64,000 nt of DNA, taken from the NCBI RefSeq assembly GCF_964019385.1, contig NC_088651.1, positions 5,029,110-5,093,109 on the forward strand, in the 5' to 3' direction. Both the position numbers and the translations under genes were made by a program. This stretch comes from Sycon ciliatum. Lineage: Eukaryota > Porifera > Calcarea > Leucosolenida > Sycettidae. The notes below the pieces were generated by a model. It was not told the origin of the DNA, did no database searches, and saw only the letters and a program-made list of their open reading frames with translations. Below are positions 31,491 to 41,288 of the stretch, one piece after another. Positions within the stretch are counted from its first letter, which is position 1, and each line of letters starts with the position of its first letter.

Positions 31491-32145
31491 AGTGACAAAC
31501 TTGGAAACCAAACAAAACATCGCCAGCGTGCTGGAGAAAGGGTCGCAAAAGCCGAAGACCCGTCATGTTCAGTGGAGATGATGGGTGACTGGTAGGGGTA
31601 AGTGGATTATGCTGGCATAGTTTTTGGCATAATTAGGCCCTTTTGAAGAAGGAGCATAGAATGGCCTCCGAAAAACAAGGGCAGATGTCCAATGAGGCTG
31701 TTATACACATCTGCTATTGAAGGCATAAGTGTTGGCATAATCAGGTCCTTTCTGAGAAGGAGCATAAAATGGCATCCGAAAAACAAAGGCAGGTGCCCAA
31801 TGGGGCTGTTATATACACACTTGCTATTGATGGATTATTTATAGGGCTTATTGTCGATTTGAAATATTATTATTATTTTGGCAGCCACTATAGGACGTCT
31901 ACCAACAATTCAGCGACTGCTTTTGAATTTGGTTATCATCTTGCATACTATTGTCTTGTACTTCATCAATTCTCCCAGTCCACATAATGGCAATGGTTTG
32001 AGTCCTTTTTTCATGACCATTATCATTATTCTGTTCTTTTGGCCAGATTTGATATTTTCGGTGAAGCATATAAGTATAAGCATACTCGGAGGGAGTTGTG
32101 GTTGCTCGTGAGAGTGCTCAATACACCACGGTGTAGAGCCTAGTA
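31491..32145. repeat. background U1 and CR1-derived stretch
   Basis: GACAAACTTGGAAACCAAAC, then U1 in two tandem copies (about 31680 and 31790), the CR1-derived TTTGAATTTGGTTATC part (31850-31965), and about 170 bp not matched elsewhere here except near 52390-52470 (TTTTTTCATGAC). No gene. Confidence 0.65.
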
Positions 32146-32177
32146 CACACACTTAAGAGGGACGAAAAGCGTTTCTT

Positions 32178-32219
32178 CTGTAACTCTGAGTTTCACGGTT
32201 TTAACCGATCATCAGACAG
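32178..32219 (-). ncRNA. hammerhead ribozyme candidate in the left terminal copy
   Basis: Reverse complement of the motif at 39599-39640, unchanged in every core and stem base: CTGATGA at 32215-32209, GAAA at 32194-32191, predicted cleavage between 32182 and 32181. It is antisense to the RT frame. Confidence 0.65.
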
Positions 32220-32287
32220 CAACTTGACTACAAGTTTCAGAAGATAAGATTGATATAGGCTGCAAGCTTGGATCATAGCGCGAATGG

Positions 32288-33837
32288 ATGATCCGGGCTG
32301 ATAGTGTAATTGTAAAAATGCGTGAGTTGGTTGATGGGGTGCAAAAATCCAAAAGCGAAATCGGAAGAATCAGCAAAACGATATTATCAGGAATTGTCCG
32401 AGATGTAAGGGAAGAGTTATCACTTAACTCCTGGAAGAATACAGCCGCAGTGATTGACTGGTTCCAAGCAATCGAGAGGGAGCCGGAGTGTGCATTTGTC
32501 TGTTTCGATATTGTGGAATATTACCCATCCATTTCGGAAGATCTCCTTCTGCTTGCTATCGAGTTTGCTGAACAGTACACCGATATTAGCAAACAAGACA
32601 GAGACATCATCCTACATTCGCGGAAGTCGCTATTATTCAGTGGAGACAATACTTGGATGAAGAAGAACGGAAGGGGACTATTCGACGTCACGATGGGATG
32701 CTTCGACGGTGCCGAAGTATGCGAGCTAGTTGGGACGTATGCACTGTCTACGATTGCACACGAAATGAACAGCAGTGACGTCGGACTGTACCGCGATGCC
32801 GGCCTAGCAGTGCTACGAGACGTGACAGGCAGCGAAGCAGATCGAATGAGGAAGACGGTCTGCAAGATATTCAACAACCTCGGACTACGACAAACCATCG
32901 ACACCGGTATGAAGGTTGTGAATTTTCTGGACGTGACGCTGAACCTAGCAGACGGAACATATCGTCCGTATAGAAAACCGAACGATACATTGGTCTATGT
33001 CCACAGCCAATCGAACCATCCGCCAACAATCATCAAGCAAATACCGAAAGCTATTAGTAGGCGGCTAACCGATATTTCATCCAACCAAGATGCGTTCAGA
33101 GAAGCCGCACCGCTATACAACAGCGTGCTTAGGAACAGTGGCTATACCGAAGGACTAGAGTACTTGGGAGAGAGAGACAAGGATTCAAGCAAGAAAAAGA
33201 AAAACAGGCGGCGGAATATCATCTGGTACAACCCGCCATTCAGCAAGACAGTGGCCACAAACATCGGACAGAGATTCTTGCGATTAATCGAAATACACTT
33301 CCCCGCCGGATCCAGACTACACAAGATCTTCAACCGGAATACAGTTAAAGTAAGCTATAGTTGTATGCCGAATATGTCTGCAATGGTCAAGTCACACAAC
33401 AACTCAGTTAAACGGAAAAGTGGAAACAACGATGGACAGCCCAAGGAAAGACGATGCAACTGCAGAGACAAAGCGCAGTGTCCGATGGACGGCAACTGCC
33501 AAATCAGCTCTATTGTGTACAAGGCAACCGTCCAAATAACCGGAGAGGACAGACAGAAGGAGTATATCGGCCTTACGGAACCAGAATTCAAGAAGAGATA
33601 CGGCAACCATTTGACATCATTCAGACATGAGAGACATGAGAAGAGCACAGAACTATCAAAGTGTGTCTGGAACCTGAAGCTTCAAAACAGCGAGTACAGT
33701 CTTGGTTGGTCAGGTATCGCCCAGACTCCAGGTTACAGTAACATAACTAAGCGCTGTCCTCTGTGCCTAAGAGAGAAGCTGGAGATCCTACAGGCGGACA
33801 AGCGTGTCAACATCAACAAAAGATCGGAGCTAGTTAG
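32288..33837 (+). pseudogene. Penelope-like RT with GIY-YIG endonuclease, part before Gypsy-2
   Basis: About 516 residues. RT motif A: VCFDIVEYYPSI (about 32500). Motif B: TMGCFDGAEVCELVG. Motif C: YRDAGLAV (about 32788), where related proteins have YRDDGL, so one catalytic Asp is Ala. Then KVVNFLDVTLNL and YRKPNDTLVYVHSQSNHPP. Further on come a Cys cluster CNCRDKAQCPMDGNC (33454-33500) and GIY-YIG with KATVQI, EYIGLTEPEFKKRYGNH and ELSKCVWNLK. The frame is cut at RSELVS (33837); the last codons lie at 39274-39333. Compared with full PLE proteins the N-terminus is short. No frameshift, but the motif C change argues against activity. Confidence 0.8.
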
Positions 33838-34050
33838 TGTAGTATTGTTTCTTCTTCAGTCCAAAACAACAAGACTCCAGAGTCAAACCATGCACAGCAA
33901 CTAAAAGCCGCGAAGTCCGTTTCACGCGCGCGCGGGAAACTGCACATGCTACATGCATAACATCACGATGTACTACTACTACTACATGCATCATGAATGT
34001 CTGGAGTGGCCAAGGAATGCCACAGCGCGTAGGAACAAGTGAACACTACA
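33838..34050 (-). repeat. Gypsy-2 3' LTR
   Basis: 213 bp; on the plus strand TGTAGTATTG to GAACACTACA. It includes CGCGCGCG and a (TAC)n stretch. Confidence 0.9.
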
Positions 34051-34260
34051 TCTCTCCCAAGCACAGATGAAAAAACGTAGGGTGAAAAGTGGAAAAGTGA
34101 AAACACGAGGCATGGATAAAATTAATGACTTGATGTCAGGCTGTCCCTCTCCCTATGCTACAGATAGAAAAGGCGGAGCAGGTAAACAGTCACACAAAGG
34201 ATAAAAGGGAAAAAACTGAAGCCAGTCTGAGATTCAGGGTGGACTTGATGCACACATACA

Positions 34261-35535
34261 TCAGGTGGCGCGTGCTGTTTGGACATATTTGTGGACCGCC
34301 TTGGCCGAGCGCGGTGGCTGCTGACGCCGCCGGTGGGGCAGGGTCGGTGTTGTCGGTGGTGGCGGCGGTGGCGGCGGGGTAGGTAGTGGAGGCTCGGGTG
34401 ACGGAGGATGAACCACGATAGCGGGAGCCGGCTTCATAAATGACACATGCCTAGAGACCCGCTGGCCTGTGACTGGATGGGTGATGACCACGGTGGAGCC
34501 CGTCATCTCGTCCACAGTCCATGGGTTTGGATCCCAGATTGAGTCGAGCTTGTTGTGCTGCAGTTCGTTCTTGCGCAGAACTTGTTGACCCGGCTTGAGG
34601 GTGATGGTCGAAGCCGGTTGCGCACTGCGATGGTGGTTCGCCGCCTCGCATTGGCGGGCGCGGAACGCATGCTCCTTGTTCGCCGTGACGGTCGCATCTG
34701 GTGCTGGGGCCGTGCACAGGCTGGGGAGAGTGTCCCGGATGCTGCGGCCGAACATGATGGTAGCTGGCGGCAGGCCTGTGGCGGGGTGGGGAGTGGTGCG
34801 GTATGCGAGTAGCCACTCGTCAAGTGCAGCACGCAAATCTCGGCCATCCAGTTGGGCAGCACGGAGGACCTTGCCGATCGTGCGGTTCATCCGCTCCACT
34901 GCACCATTGGCTTGGGGCCAGAGAGGAGGCGTGCAACGGTGAGCGATGCCCATCTGGGCCAGGAAACGGTTGAACTCCGCCGAGCGGAACTGGGGGCCGT
35001 TGTCAGAGACCACTTCTTCTGGCAGGCCGAATGCTGCGAACGCACTGCGGAGCACTGCAAGTACGCCAGCTGTAGCGGGAGTGGAGTTGAACACGTGAGT
35101 GACTGGGTAGCGACTCAGTTGGTCCACCGCAACCAAGAGTGTGCTTCCGCCTGGCAAGGGGCCATACAGGTCGACAAACACCCGTTGCCATGGCGCTGTC
35201 GATGGTGGGGTCGGTGTGGATTCCGGCCTGTATGGGCCTGTTGGCGTGTTTGCCTGACAGGAGAGGCATTGGCGGCAGAGGGATTCCGCAGCGGACGTCA
35301 TGCCAGGCCACCAGACTTTCGTGTACAGTCGTTGCTTGGTCCGTGTCATGCCTTGGTGGCCGGAGTGGGCCAGTTGAAGTGTCCGCTCTTGGAGAGACAG
35401 TGGAATCACCAGACGATGGTCCTTGAGCAGGAGACCGTCGGCGGCGGAGAGTGCATGCCTTTGCGTGTAGAAAGGGCGGATGTCCACTGCCTTGTCGTCC
35501 CACATGCCCGTCTGCAGTGACAGTGTCGTATCCAT
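34261..35535 (-). CDS. Gypsy-2 integrase
   Basis: 424 residues. HHCC finger: LAHSGHQG and CRQCLSC (residues 57-93). Catalytic core DD35E: D122 (FVDLYG), D177 (VVSDNGPQF), E213 (GAVERMN), with 35 residues between the last two. Then KPGQQVLRKNELQ and a proline-rich end (PPSPEPPLPTPPPPPPPP). The upstream join to RNase H is lost in a 580-bp non-coding spacer. The domain itself is undamaged. Confidence 0.85.
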   Translation of the reverse strand: MDTTLSLQTGMWDDKAVDIRPFYTQRHALSAADGLLLKDHRLVIPLSLQERTLQLAHSGHQGMTRTKQRLYTKVWWPGMTSAAESLCRQCLSCQANTPTGPYRPESTPTPPSTAPWQRVFVDLYGPLPGGSTLLVAVDQLSRYPVTHVFNSTPATAGVLAVLRSAFAAFGLPEEVVSDNGPQFRSAEFNRFLAQMGIAHRCTPPLWPQANGAVERMNRTIGKVLRAAQLDGRDLRAALDEWLLAYRTTPHPATGLPPATIMFGRSIRDTLPSLCTAPAPDATVTANKEHAFRARQCEAANHHRSAQPASTITLKPGQQVLRKNELQHNKLDSIWDPNPWTVDEMTGSTVVITHPVTGQRVSRHVSFMKPAPAIVVHPPSPEPPLPTPPPPPPPPTTPTLPHRRRQQPPRSAKAVHKYVQTARAT

Positions 35536-36115
35536 ACGATTGGCACGTGCCTTTTAGGCCTCTACGGGACAAGTATGCCTTATTTAGGTGTCTTATTATT
35601 TATCTATCTCCCGTAAACGGGTTCATAATCGTCTTTATTTTATATCTTCACACAATGCCTTATTTGGTATACGCTGTTATTTCCCCACATGGCTCCCGCT
35701 CTTTATGCAACAGTTCGTACACACATTTACTACGGTTTGATACGCTATTGCATGCGGGACCAGCAATCTCGTGGCCATGGACTTCCATGGCCGCAACTAG
35801 ATACTATTGCGATGACTTTCCTTCTTTCTCTCTCTCTTGCTTTCCGCCTTCAGGCGGAAGCTTCGGCTTCCGTCTCTCTTGCCTTGTGCTCTCAAGATCG
35901 GCTCTTGAACTAAGTATAACGGTTAGCTCCTTTCAAGATGTGAGTCAACCTGAGCTGAACGCTGGTGTGAGTGTACGTGTCTGTATATGCCTGAGTGTGT
36001 GTGTGAGAGTATGTCTAGGTATGTGTGCGTGCGTGCGTAAGAGTAATTCTGTTGGTGGACTCTCTCCAAGTGGCCACCACTGCACGGCCTTGTAATGTGA
36101 AGGTTTATTAGTAAG
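35536..36115. other. non-coding spacer inside Gypsy-2 pol
   Basis: Between the RNase H and integrase frames, where pol should be continuous, stand about 580 bp with no recognisable coding sequence. Features are CATGGACTTCCATGG, TTTCCGCCTTCAGGCGGAAGC (hairpin-like, about 35840) and a GTGTGT/GTGCGTGC run (35990-36035). Probably a secondary insertion, but clear target duplications were not found. Confidence 0.55.
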
Positions 36116-36796
36116 TTAGTTCATGTCGACGACCGCAGCCTTGGGGTCTAACCCCGGGCCGACCGGATGCGACAACAGCAGCACGGCCTGGAGCGTTGAG
36201 TCTGCTCGAGTTGCACCTTGGATGTCGGACAAGAGGAGGGCGTAGGGAACAGAGGACTGCGCGATGGCATTGATATAGGCGGTGTCCTCCTCCTCACCAA
36301 CATTCGGCAGGGGAGGATGTGGCTGAGGGTGACGACTCAAGACGTCTGCTGGGTTGGTAGGGCCAGGTTCATACACCAGCTTGAAGTGGAGGTCTTGGAC
36401 CTTGAGAGCCATCCGTTCAATGCGGGGTGGAGGTCGTGAAGACGGGTGAAGCAGCTGTAGAAGGGGCTTGTGATCGGTGTGGACCGTGAAGCCGGGGTCG
36501 CCGCTGAGGAAATGGGAGAAGCGCAAGCAGCCGTACTTCACACCGAGGGCTTCGCGTTCCGTTTGCGAATAACGCTGCTCAGTGGGGGTCAGGCTGCGGC
36601 TTGCGAATGCGACTGGTTTCAGCTCGGAGTGATCCTGGACGACTGCTTCAGGAGACTGGCAGAGGATGGCGCCAAGGCCAACGGGTGAGGCATCGACGTA
36701 AAGGTGAGTTTATTTGGTATGGTCGAAGTAGGCGAGGGCCCGATCAGCTGCTATGTCGGCTTTGATGGCATCAAATGCTGCCTGAGCCTCGGGTGA
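36116..36796 (-). pseudogene. Gypsy-2 RNase H region, frameshifted
   Basis: Frame 36541-36116 has TVHTDHKPLLQLLHPSSR and NPADVLSRHPQPHPPL, the C-terminal half of the retroelement RNase H plus its connection. The upstream half (36796-36545) can be read only by changing frames; it shows SPVGLGAILCQSPEAVV and YSQTEREALG, typical of RNase H, with a stop between it and the RT. Confidence 0.75.
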
Positions 36797-37574
36797 TCAA
36801 TCCCACTGCTGACCCTTGCCAAGGAGTTTCCGCAGGGGTGCCGTCTTGGTGGCCATGTCGGGGATGTAATGGCGCATGAATGTCGCCAAACCCAGGAAAC
36901 TCTTGATATTGGAAGCTGACTTGGGTGTGGCGAAAACAGCAATGCTCTCTTTGTGGTGTGGTGCAGCCTGAGTGCCCCGGCGACTGTAGATAGTCGACAT
37001 GAAGGCCAGGCGAGTTTGGCGAAACTGGCACTTCGCCAGGTTGAGGGTAACATTGTGGGCACGTAGGCGTTGCAGGCAGGCGTGCAGGCGCTCATCGTGG
37101 ACTTGGGCCGTCTCGCCGTAGATGAATATAATTGTCGTGCACGCTGCGAACACCTGGGAGACCCGCGAGGACACGGTCCATGGTCCGCTGGAGGATCTCA
37201 GACGCTGAAGCCAACCCCATGGCGAGTCGCTTGCACCGCATTAGGCCGAGGGGTGTGTGGAACACGGTGAAAAGACGGGATGACTCGGACAGTGAGATCT
37301 GGTGGAAAGCCTTGTTCATATCCAACTCGGTGAACACGGTGGCCCCTGGCATGTCGGAAGTAATCTCCTCAAGCGTGGGGATGGGATGGCGTTCCCGTGC
37401 CGCAACGGCGTTGACATCACGGAAATCCTGCGTGAGGCGCACTTTGCCCTTGCGCTTCGGCACGACCACCATTCGGGCAACCCTTGGGGTGGGGCCAGTG
37501 GCAGGCTCGATGACATCCAATACGACCTGCTCATGGAGCTCAGCGAGTGCGTCCTCCTGGAGGTGGACAGCCAC
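36797..37574 (-). pseudogene. Gypsy-2 reverse transcriptase, frameshifted at the active site
   Basis: Frame 37574-37092 carries RVARMVVVPKRKGKVRLTQD, FTELDMNKAFHQISLSESSR and TPLGLMRCKRLAMGLASASE. The catalytic box lies at a frame change near 37130: one frame reads VHDN, the other continues IFIYGETAQVHDERL, where Y-x-D-D-I-I-V-Y-G is usual. The second Asp is therefore lost and the frame broken. The rest of the domain (KCQFRQTRLAFMSTIYSRRG, SFLGLATFMRHYIPDMATK) runs to 36797. Confidence 0.8.
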
Positions 37575-37628
37575 TTTGGATGGTGCGTGAGCGACAGGGC
37601 GGGCGTTGCCATCTACGTAGATATGGGC

Positions 37629-38012
37629 TTATACGTCGTTGATGCAGCCGAGGCCCTGGAAGCGGTCGTGGTACTCAGCAAGGTCGTCTTGCAGTTGCGG
37701 ACTTTCGATGCTGTGGACCAGCTGGATGAGGCCAAAACGCATGGCGGTTTCGCGGCCAACGATAGCAGCGGTACGTGGCGCGTGTGCGACAACGAGGAAT
37801 GTTGCCGTCGAACTCATGGTAGCGGAGGAAACACAGAGGGTGATGCTACCCAGAAGAAGAAGAGGTGAAGTTGAGCCGTAAGCAAAGATTTGCACATCCG
37901 TTTGCTGAAGTGCTGCACCAGGGGCAACCTTTGCCAGGTCATCAGTATTGATGATATTGTGACTGGCACCACTATCCACCAAGACAGTCAGGGGTATGCC
38001 GTTGACGTGCAC
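37629..38012 (-). pseudogene. Gypsy-2 aspartic protease
   Basis: Contains LTVLVDSGASHNIINTDDL, the retropepsin active site (DSGAS), and AIVGRETAMRFG as the second-strand motif. A stop (37629) separates it from RT, though in a working element the two are one polyprotein. Confidence 0.8.
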
Positions 38013-38177
38013 GGTGCGCCGGGCATCCTCACGGCAGGGTGCCGTAGATGGGCGAGGCGGAGAGTGGGTAGAAAACAGCTCTGCGCCAATCTCTAAAGAA
38101 TGAATGGCATGGTGGCCGCTGTTGACAGCGTGCTGGTCAGAGTGTTGGTGGGGACGGCGTTCCCTGAACGTGCGGGC

Positions 38178-38456
38178 CTAGATGGCGGAGTCCGAGGCGC
38201 GGCATGCCGCAGCGAAATGGTTTGGCTTGCCACAGCGGCTACAGAACTGGCCCTTGGCAGCGTCACATGTGGCATGGCCTGGCTTTCCACACCGGTAGCA
38301 GGTGAGACCGGATGAGGTAGACTGTGGACACTGGGCTTGGGGCTGGCGTGCAGCTGCGTAGCCGTGGCGCTGTGACCCCGAGAGGGCATCCACATGGGCA
38401 GGCTGGGGTGCTGCTGACGCCAGGGAAGCGACGTGGGCGTCCTGCTGTGAAGCCAC
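38178..38456 (-). pseudogene. Gypsy-2 nucleocapsid with two zinc knuckles
   Basis: CYRCGKPGHATCDAAKGQFC and the following CSRCGKPNHFAAAC are two CCHC-type knuckles, the first with a short final spacing. A stop (TAG) divides it from the capsid frame at 38469. Length and composition agree with the C-terminal end of a Gypsy Gag. Confidence 0.8.
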
Positions 38457-38468
38457 TGAAGAGCCCAG

Positions 38469-39023
38469 TTAGGCGTCCTTGATGGCGAGTACATGGGTGA
38501 TGCTGGCCTCATACGCGCGAGCTGCTTTCAGAGCTTTGTCGGAGTCGAGGCCATCGATCTCCAGCAGTTTTCGCCGAAGGGCGTCGGACTTGCAGCCGAT
38601 AATCAGCTGGTCCAAGACAGCCAATTTCTCAGCGGCCGTATCCGAGAAGCCGCTGCGTTTCACGTGGTCGCCCAAACGACAACAGCAACCCTCCATAGTC
38701 TCGTTCGGCTGTTGACGAAGCGGATGGAAATTGAACCTGAGGAGCGTTTTGTTTTGGTGTTTATCGAACTCGTCCTGCAATGCTTTGGCGAGGTCGTCGA
38801 ATGTTGCCCCTGTGTTGCTGAGAGTGGGCACGAGTTGCTGGATGTCGTCTCCTCCCAGGTACTGGAGTAGCCCACGCTGTTGGTCGTCATCGCCAATTTT
38901 GGACGCAGCAAGATAAAGTTTGAAACTCCGTGTCCAGGCGAGCCAGCGCGTGGCGGCATCGTAGAGGGAGACATAAATAGGAAAAGGTCCAGGGGGCGGA
39001 ATGGCGGGTGGTCGGTCACCCAT
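38469..39023 (-). CDS. gag: Gypsy-2 Gag (capsid part)
   Basis: The ATG at 39023 (MGDRPPAIPPPGPFPIYV) lies just inside the primer-binding site and is the natural start; the open frame upstream covers LTR sequence only. The body, WLAWTRSFKLYLAASKIGDD to LIIGCKSDALRRKLLE, is the usual alpha-helical Gypsy capsid with a FNFHPLRQ-PNETMEGCCCRL segment. The frame ends at 38469 by a stop that a functional element would not have. Confidence 0.75.
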   Translation of the reverse strand: MGDRPPAIPPPGPFPIYVSLYDAATRWLAWTRSFKLYLAASKIGDDDQQRGLLQYLGGDDIQQLVPTLSNTGATFDDLAKALQDEFDKHQNKTLLRFNFHPLRQQPNETMEGCCCRLGDHVKRSGFSDTAAEKLAVLDQLIIGCKSDALRRKLLEIDGLDSDKALKAARAYEASITHVLAIKDA

Positions 39024-39060
39024 GCTCGCCGCGGAGGAACGAAATAGTTCGCAGCGCCAA

Positions 39061-39273
39061 TGTGGTATTGTTTCTTCTTCAGTCCAAAACAACAAGACTC
39101 CAGAGTCAAACCATGCACAGCAACTAAAAGCCGCGAAGTCCGTTTCACGCGCGCGCGGGAAACGGCACATGCTACATGCATAACATCACGATGTACTACT
39201 ACTACTACATGCATCATGAATGTCTGGAGTGGCCAAGGAATGCCACAGCGCGTAGGAACACGTGAACACTACA
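39061..39273 (-). repeat. Gypsy-2 5' LTR
   Basis: 213 bp; differs from the left LTR at three sites (TGTGG for TGTAG; AAACGG for AAACTG; AACACG for AACAAG). The target duplication GTTAG follows. Confidence 0.9.
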
Positions 39274-39477
39274 GTTAGCAAGTGCAGGCATGAAAATAAG
39301 TACTACCTCTCAAAATTCTCACCATCAGCCGTCACATAACCTTCTCACCACTCGCAGTCGGAGGTGATGTGCTGCTCATAATTACCGAATTGTCCTTCTT
39401 CTTGCCTCCCTCAGAAGAACATGTGGTCGCATGAGCCTAGGCCTAAAGTGTATTCTTTTTTTTGCGCCTATTTTTGC
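39274..39477 (+). pseudogene. Penelope-like protein C-terminus and 3' region
   Basis: After the GTTAG duplication the PLE frame resumes with KCRHENKYYLSKFSPSAVT and stops at about 39333. About 145 bp of non-coding 3' sequence follow, up to the inverted terminal copy at 39478. Confidence 0.8.
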
Positions 39478-39598
39478 ACCCCATCAACCAACTCACGCAT
39501 TTTTACAATTACACTATCAGCCCGGATCATCCATTCGCGCTATGATCCAAGCTTGCAGCCTATATCAATCTTATCTTCTGAAACTTGTAGTCAAGTTG

Positions 39599-39640
39599 CT
39601 GTCTGATGATCGGTTAAAACCGTGAAACTCAGAGTTACAG
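39599..39640 (+). ncRNA. hammerhead ribozyme candidate in the right terminal copy
   Basis: CTGATGA (39603-39609) and GAAA (39624-39627) enclose helix II CGGT/ACCG with loop TAAA, closed by a U-U mismatch. Helix III is three pairs, ACT (39627-39629) with AGT (39633-39635). Triplet GTT gives cleavage after 39636. Helix I is CTGT (39599-39602) with ACAG (39637-39640). All core bases are present. Short helix III and a location in a terminal copy agree with the hammerheads of Penelope-like elements. Confidence 0.7.
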
Positions 39641-39672
39641 AAGAAACGCTTTTCGTCCCTCTCAAGTGTGTG

Positions 39673-41081
39673 TAATTATAAACATAATTGGCTGTTTTCT
39701 CGAGCATTCTGCGAGCATCGTCTAGAGCATATTCTAGTCATTTCTTCAGCATAATCCTCTTACCCCTAGTGACTGGGCAGCTTGGGAACACTTGAAAGAA
39801 AAGACTCAGCACATTTCTACCTACGACCACTAAGCCGATCGACTAAATCTTATTTCATTTATTTCTCTCAACTCCTGGTCCATGACCAATGGCCACTTTC
39901 AAACTATTTATTATTAAACATAATATTAATGATATCAATGATCAATAATTATGTCGATGGTGGCTAGGCATTGGCGGATAAAGCTCGAAAAGGTGTCGGA
40001 TTCTGCTAGAAAAGCAGAGAACAAATTGGAAGAACCATACAAACCTGTTTTATGGTGGGCAATTCCTCGAATTCTCCTCCATTTCTTTATCCACGTACTA
40101 ATCATGCATCAAACTTACCAGAAAAGTACCGAATTCTGGCAATCTTTTTGTATGCCGGCATAATCCGCATATACCTTATGGTGGTGGCCACACTTGCCTT
40201 AGTCTACGCTTGAAGGATGGCGAAGAATTGCCCACTCTGAGTGCGGAAAAACATTTGAAAGTAAAAACAATTGTGAAGTTGGCAGTTGCAACGAGGAACA
40301 CACGCTTCTTGCAGTACTTGACACTTGACGGACCCACGGCTGCAATCCGGAGCCCACGAGAAGCACCTCGCACCTTACACTCGGCAGGCTTCCAAGAAAG
40401 TGAATCAGTCAAGGGTTAAGTTCGGCAAGAGGCGTGTTTTCCTCGTTGAAACAATCATCTTCATGACTAACAGGGGCGAAATTGCCACTTCTAAGTTCGT
40501 ATATCGTTGTCCTTCACCCGAACGTGTGACTAGTTGTTGAAGGTGACAGCGTCGTGAATATTTACTGGCTCTCACCGTCTGTTGAGTGCAACTCCATGAC
40601 GACTCTGACTCTAGCTGTTACCTGTGGGTTCACGAGGTGTTTGTCGCGTTGGAAACTAAATGTATCTGTAAGTTTGTATCCCTGTTGATGGTTTGCTCTG
40701 GCGAGCCGTATACATGTATAAGTGGTGTAGTTCAGGCACAATCTTCCTCAGCCTACTCAAACTTCTCTGATGAGGCGTGGATTCCCCCGAACACTGTGTA
40801 TTGAGCAGAGATTGTTGCTTTCTAGCAGGTTTGCCGAGTGGAAGGTGCGACGGGATTCCTCATGTGCTCCGGATGGCAGTCGTGAGTCTGTCAAGTGTCA
40901 AATTCGGCAAAAAGCGTGTGTTCTTCCGTGAACCAACCAGTTACTTCATGACTAATACCGCGGAAGTCGCAACTTCTACACAATTTTGAGTCAAAACAAT
41001 TGTTTGTAAACCAGTTCTCCATTGAAACATCATAATTATTAGTGTTTACCCTACCAGTTCTCCATTGAAACATCATAATTA
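39673..41081. repeat. higher-order repeat U2-MITE-U3
   Basis: U2 at 39770-39900, an hAT-type MITE (39965-40177, flanks ATGGTGGC and ATGGTGGT), then the U3 group (40320-41060), which ends in a duplicated CCAGTTCTCCATTGAAACAT. The layout parallels 9760-11000, with the MITE at the same site, so the MITE inserted before the unit was copied. Confidence 0.75.
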
Positions 41082-41288
41082 TTCCCGTAGCTATGCAGAA
41101 GACGTTACTTCAGTAACGTCTGGCGCTAGCCAGGGTCCACACAGCTTTAATTCCCGTAGCTATGCAGAAGACGTTACTTCAGTAACGTCTGGCGCTAGCC
41201 AGGGTCCACACAGCTTTAATTCCCGTAGCTATGCAGAAGACGTTACTTCAGTAACGTCTGGCGCTAGCCAGGGTCCACACAGCTTTAA
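41082..41288. repeat. 69-bp tandem repeat (type A), 3 copies
   Basis: Units at 41082, 41151 and 41220, virtually identical, each with ACGTTACTTCAGTAACGT. Marks the left end of Helitron-like block 2. A TTTG microsatellite follows (41293-41343). Confidence 0.85.

Larger units (their letters stand above)
33838..39273 (-). mobile_element. Gypsy-2: decayed Ty3/Gypsy element
   Basis: 5436 bp, flanked by GTTAG (33833-33837, 39274-39278). LTRs of 213 bp differ at three positions by my count, about 1.4%. Internal order on the minus strand is gag, nucleocapsid, protease, RT, RNase H, integrase. Primer-binding site TGGCGCTGCGAAC stands next to the right LTR, and a purine tract (TTGGGAGAGA on the minus strand) next to the left LTR. 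Several frames are broken. Older than Gypsy-1 but still young. Confidence 0.9.
32146..39672 (+). mobile_element. Penelope-like element with inverted terminal copies, split by Gypsy-2
   Basis: About 200 bp at the left end (32146-32347) recur inverted at the right end (39478-39672), with a handful of differences. Penelope-like elements are known for partial terminal copies (pseudo-LTRs) in direct or inverted orientation. The inverted copy reaches into the start of the coding region (through ATGCGTGAGTTGG), so it is a rearranged 5' piece, not a TIR. The RT/GIY-YIG frame is interrupted by Gypsy-2 and resumes at 39274. No target duplication could be fixed. Confidence 0.8.

Noticed and set aside
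34852..35520. Plus-strand frame of 222 codons opposite the Gypsy-2 integrase
   Set aside because: Antisense shadow of a gene with clear DD35E motifs.
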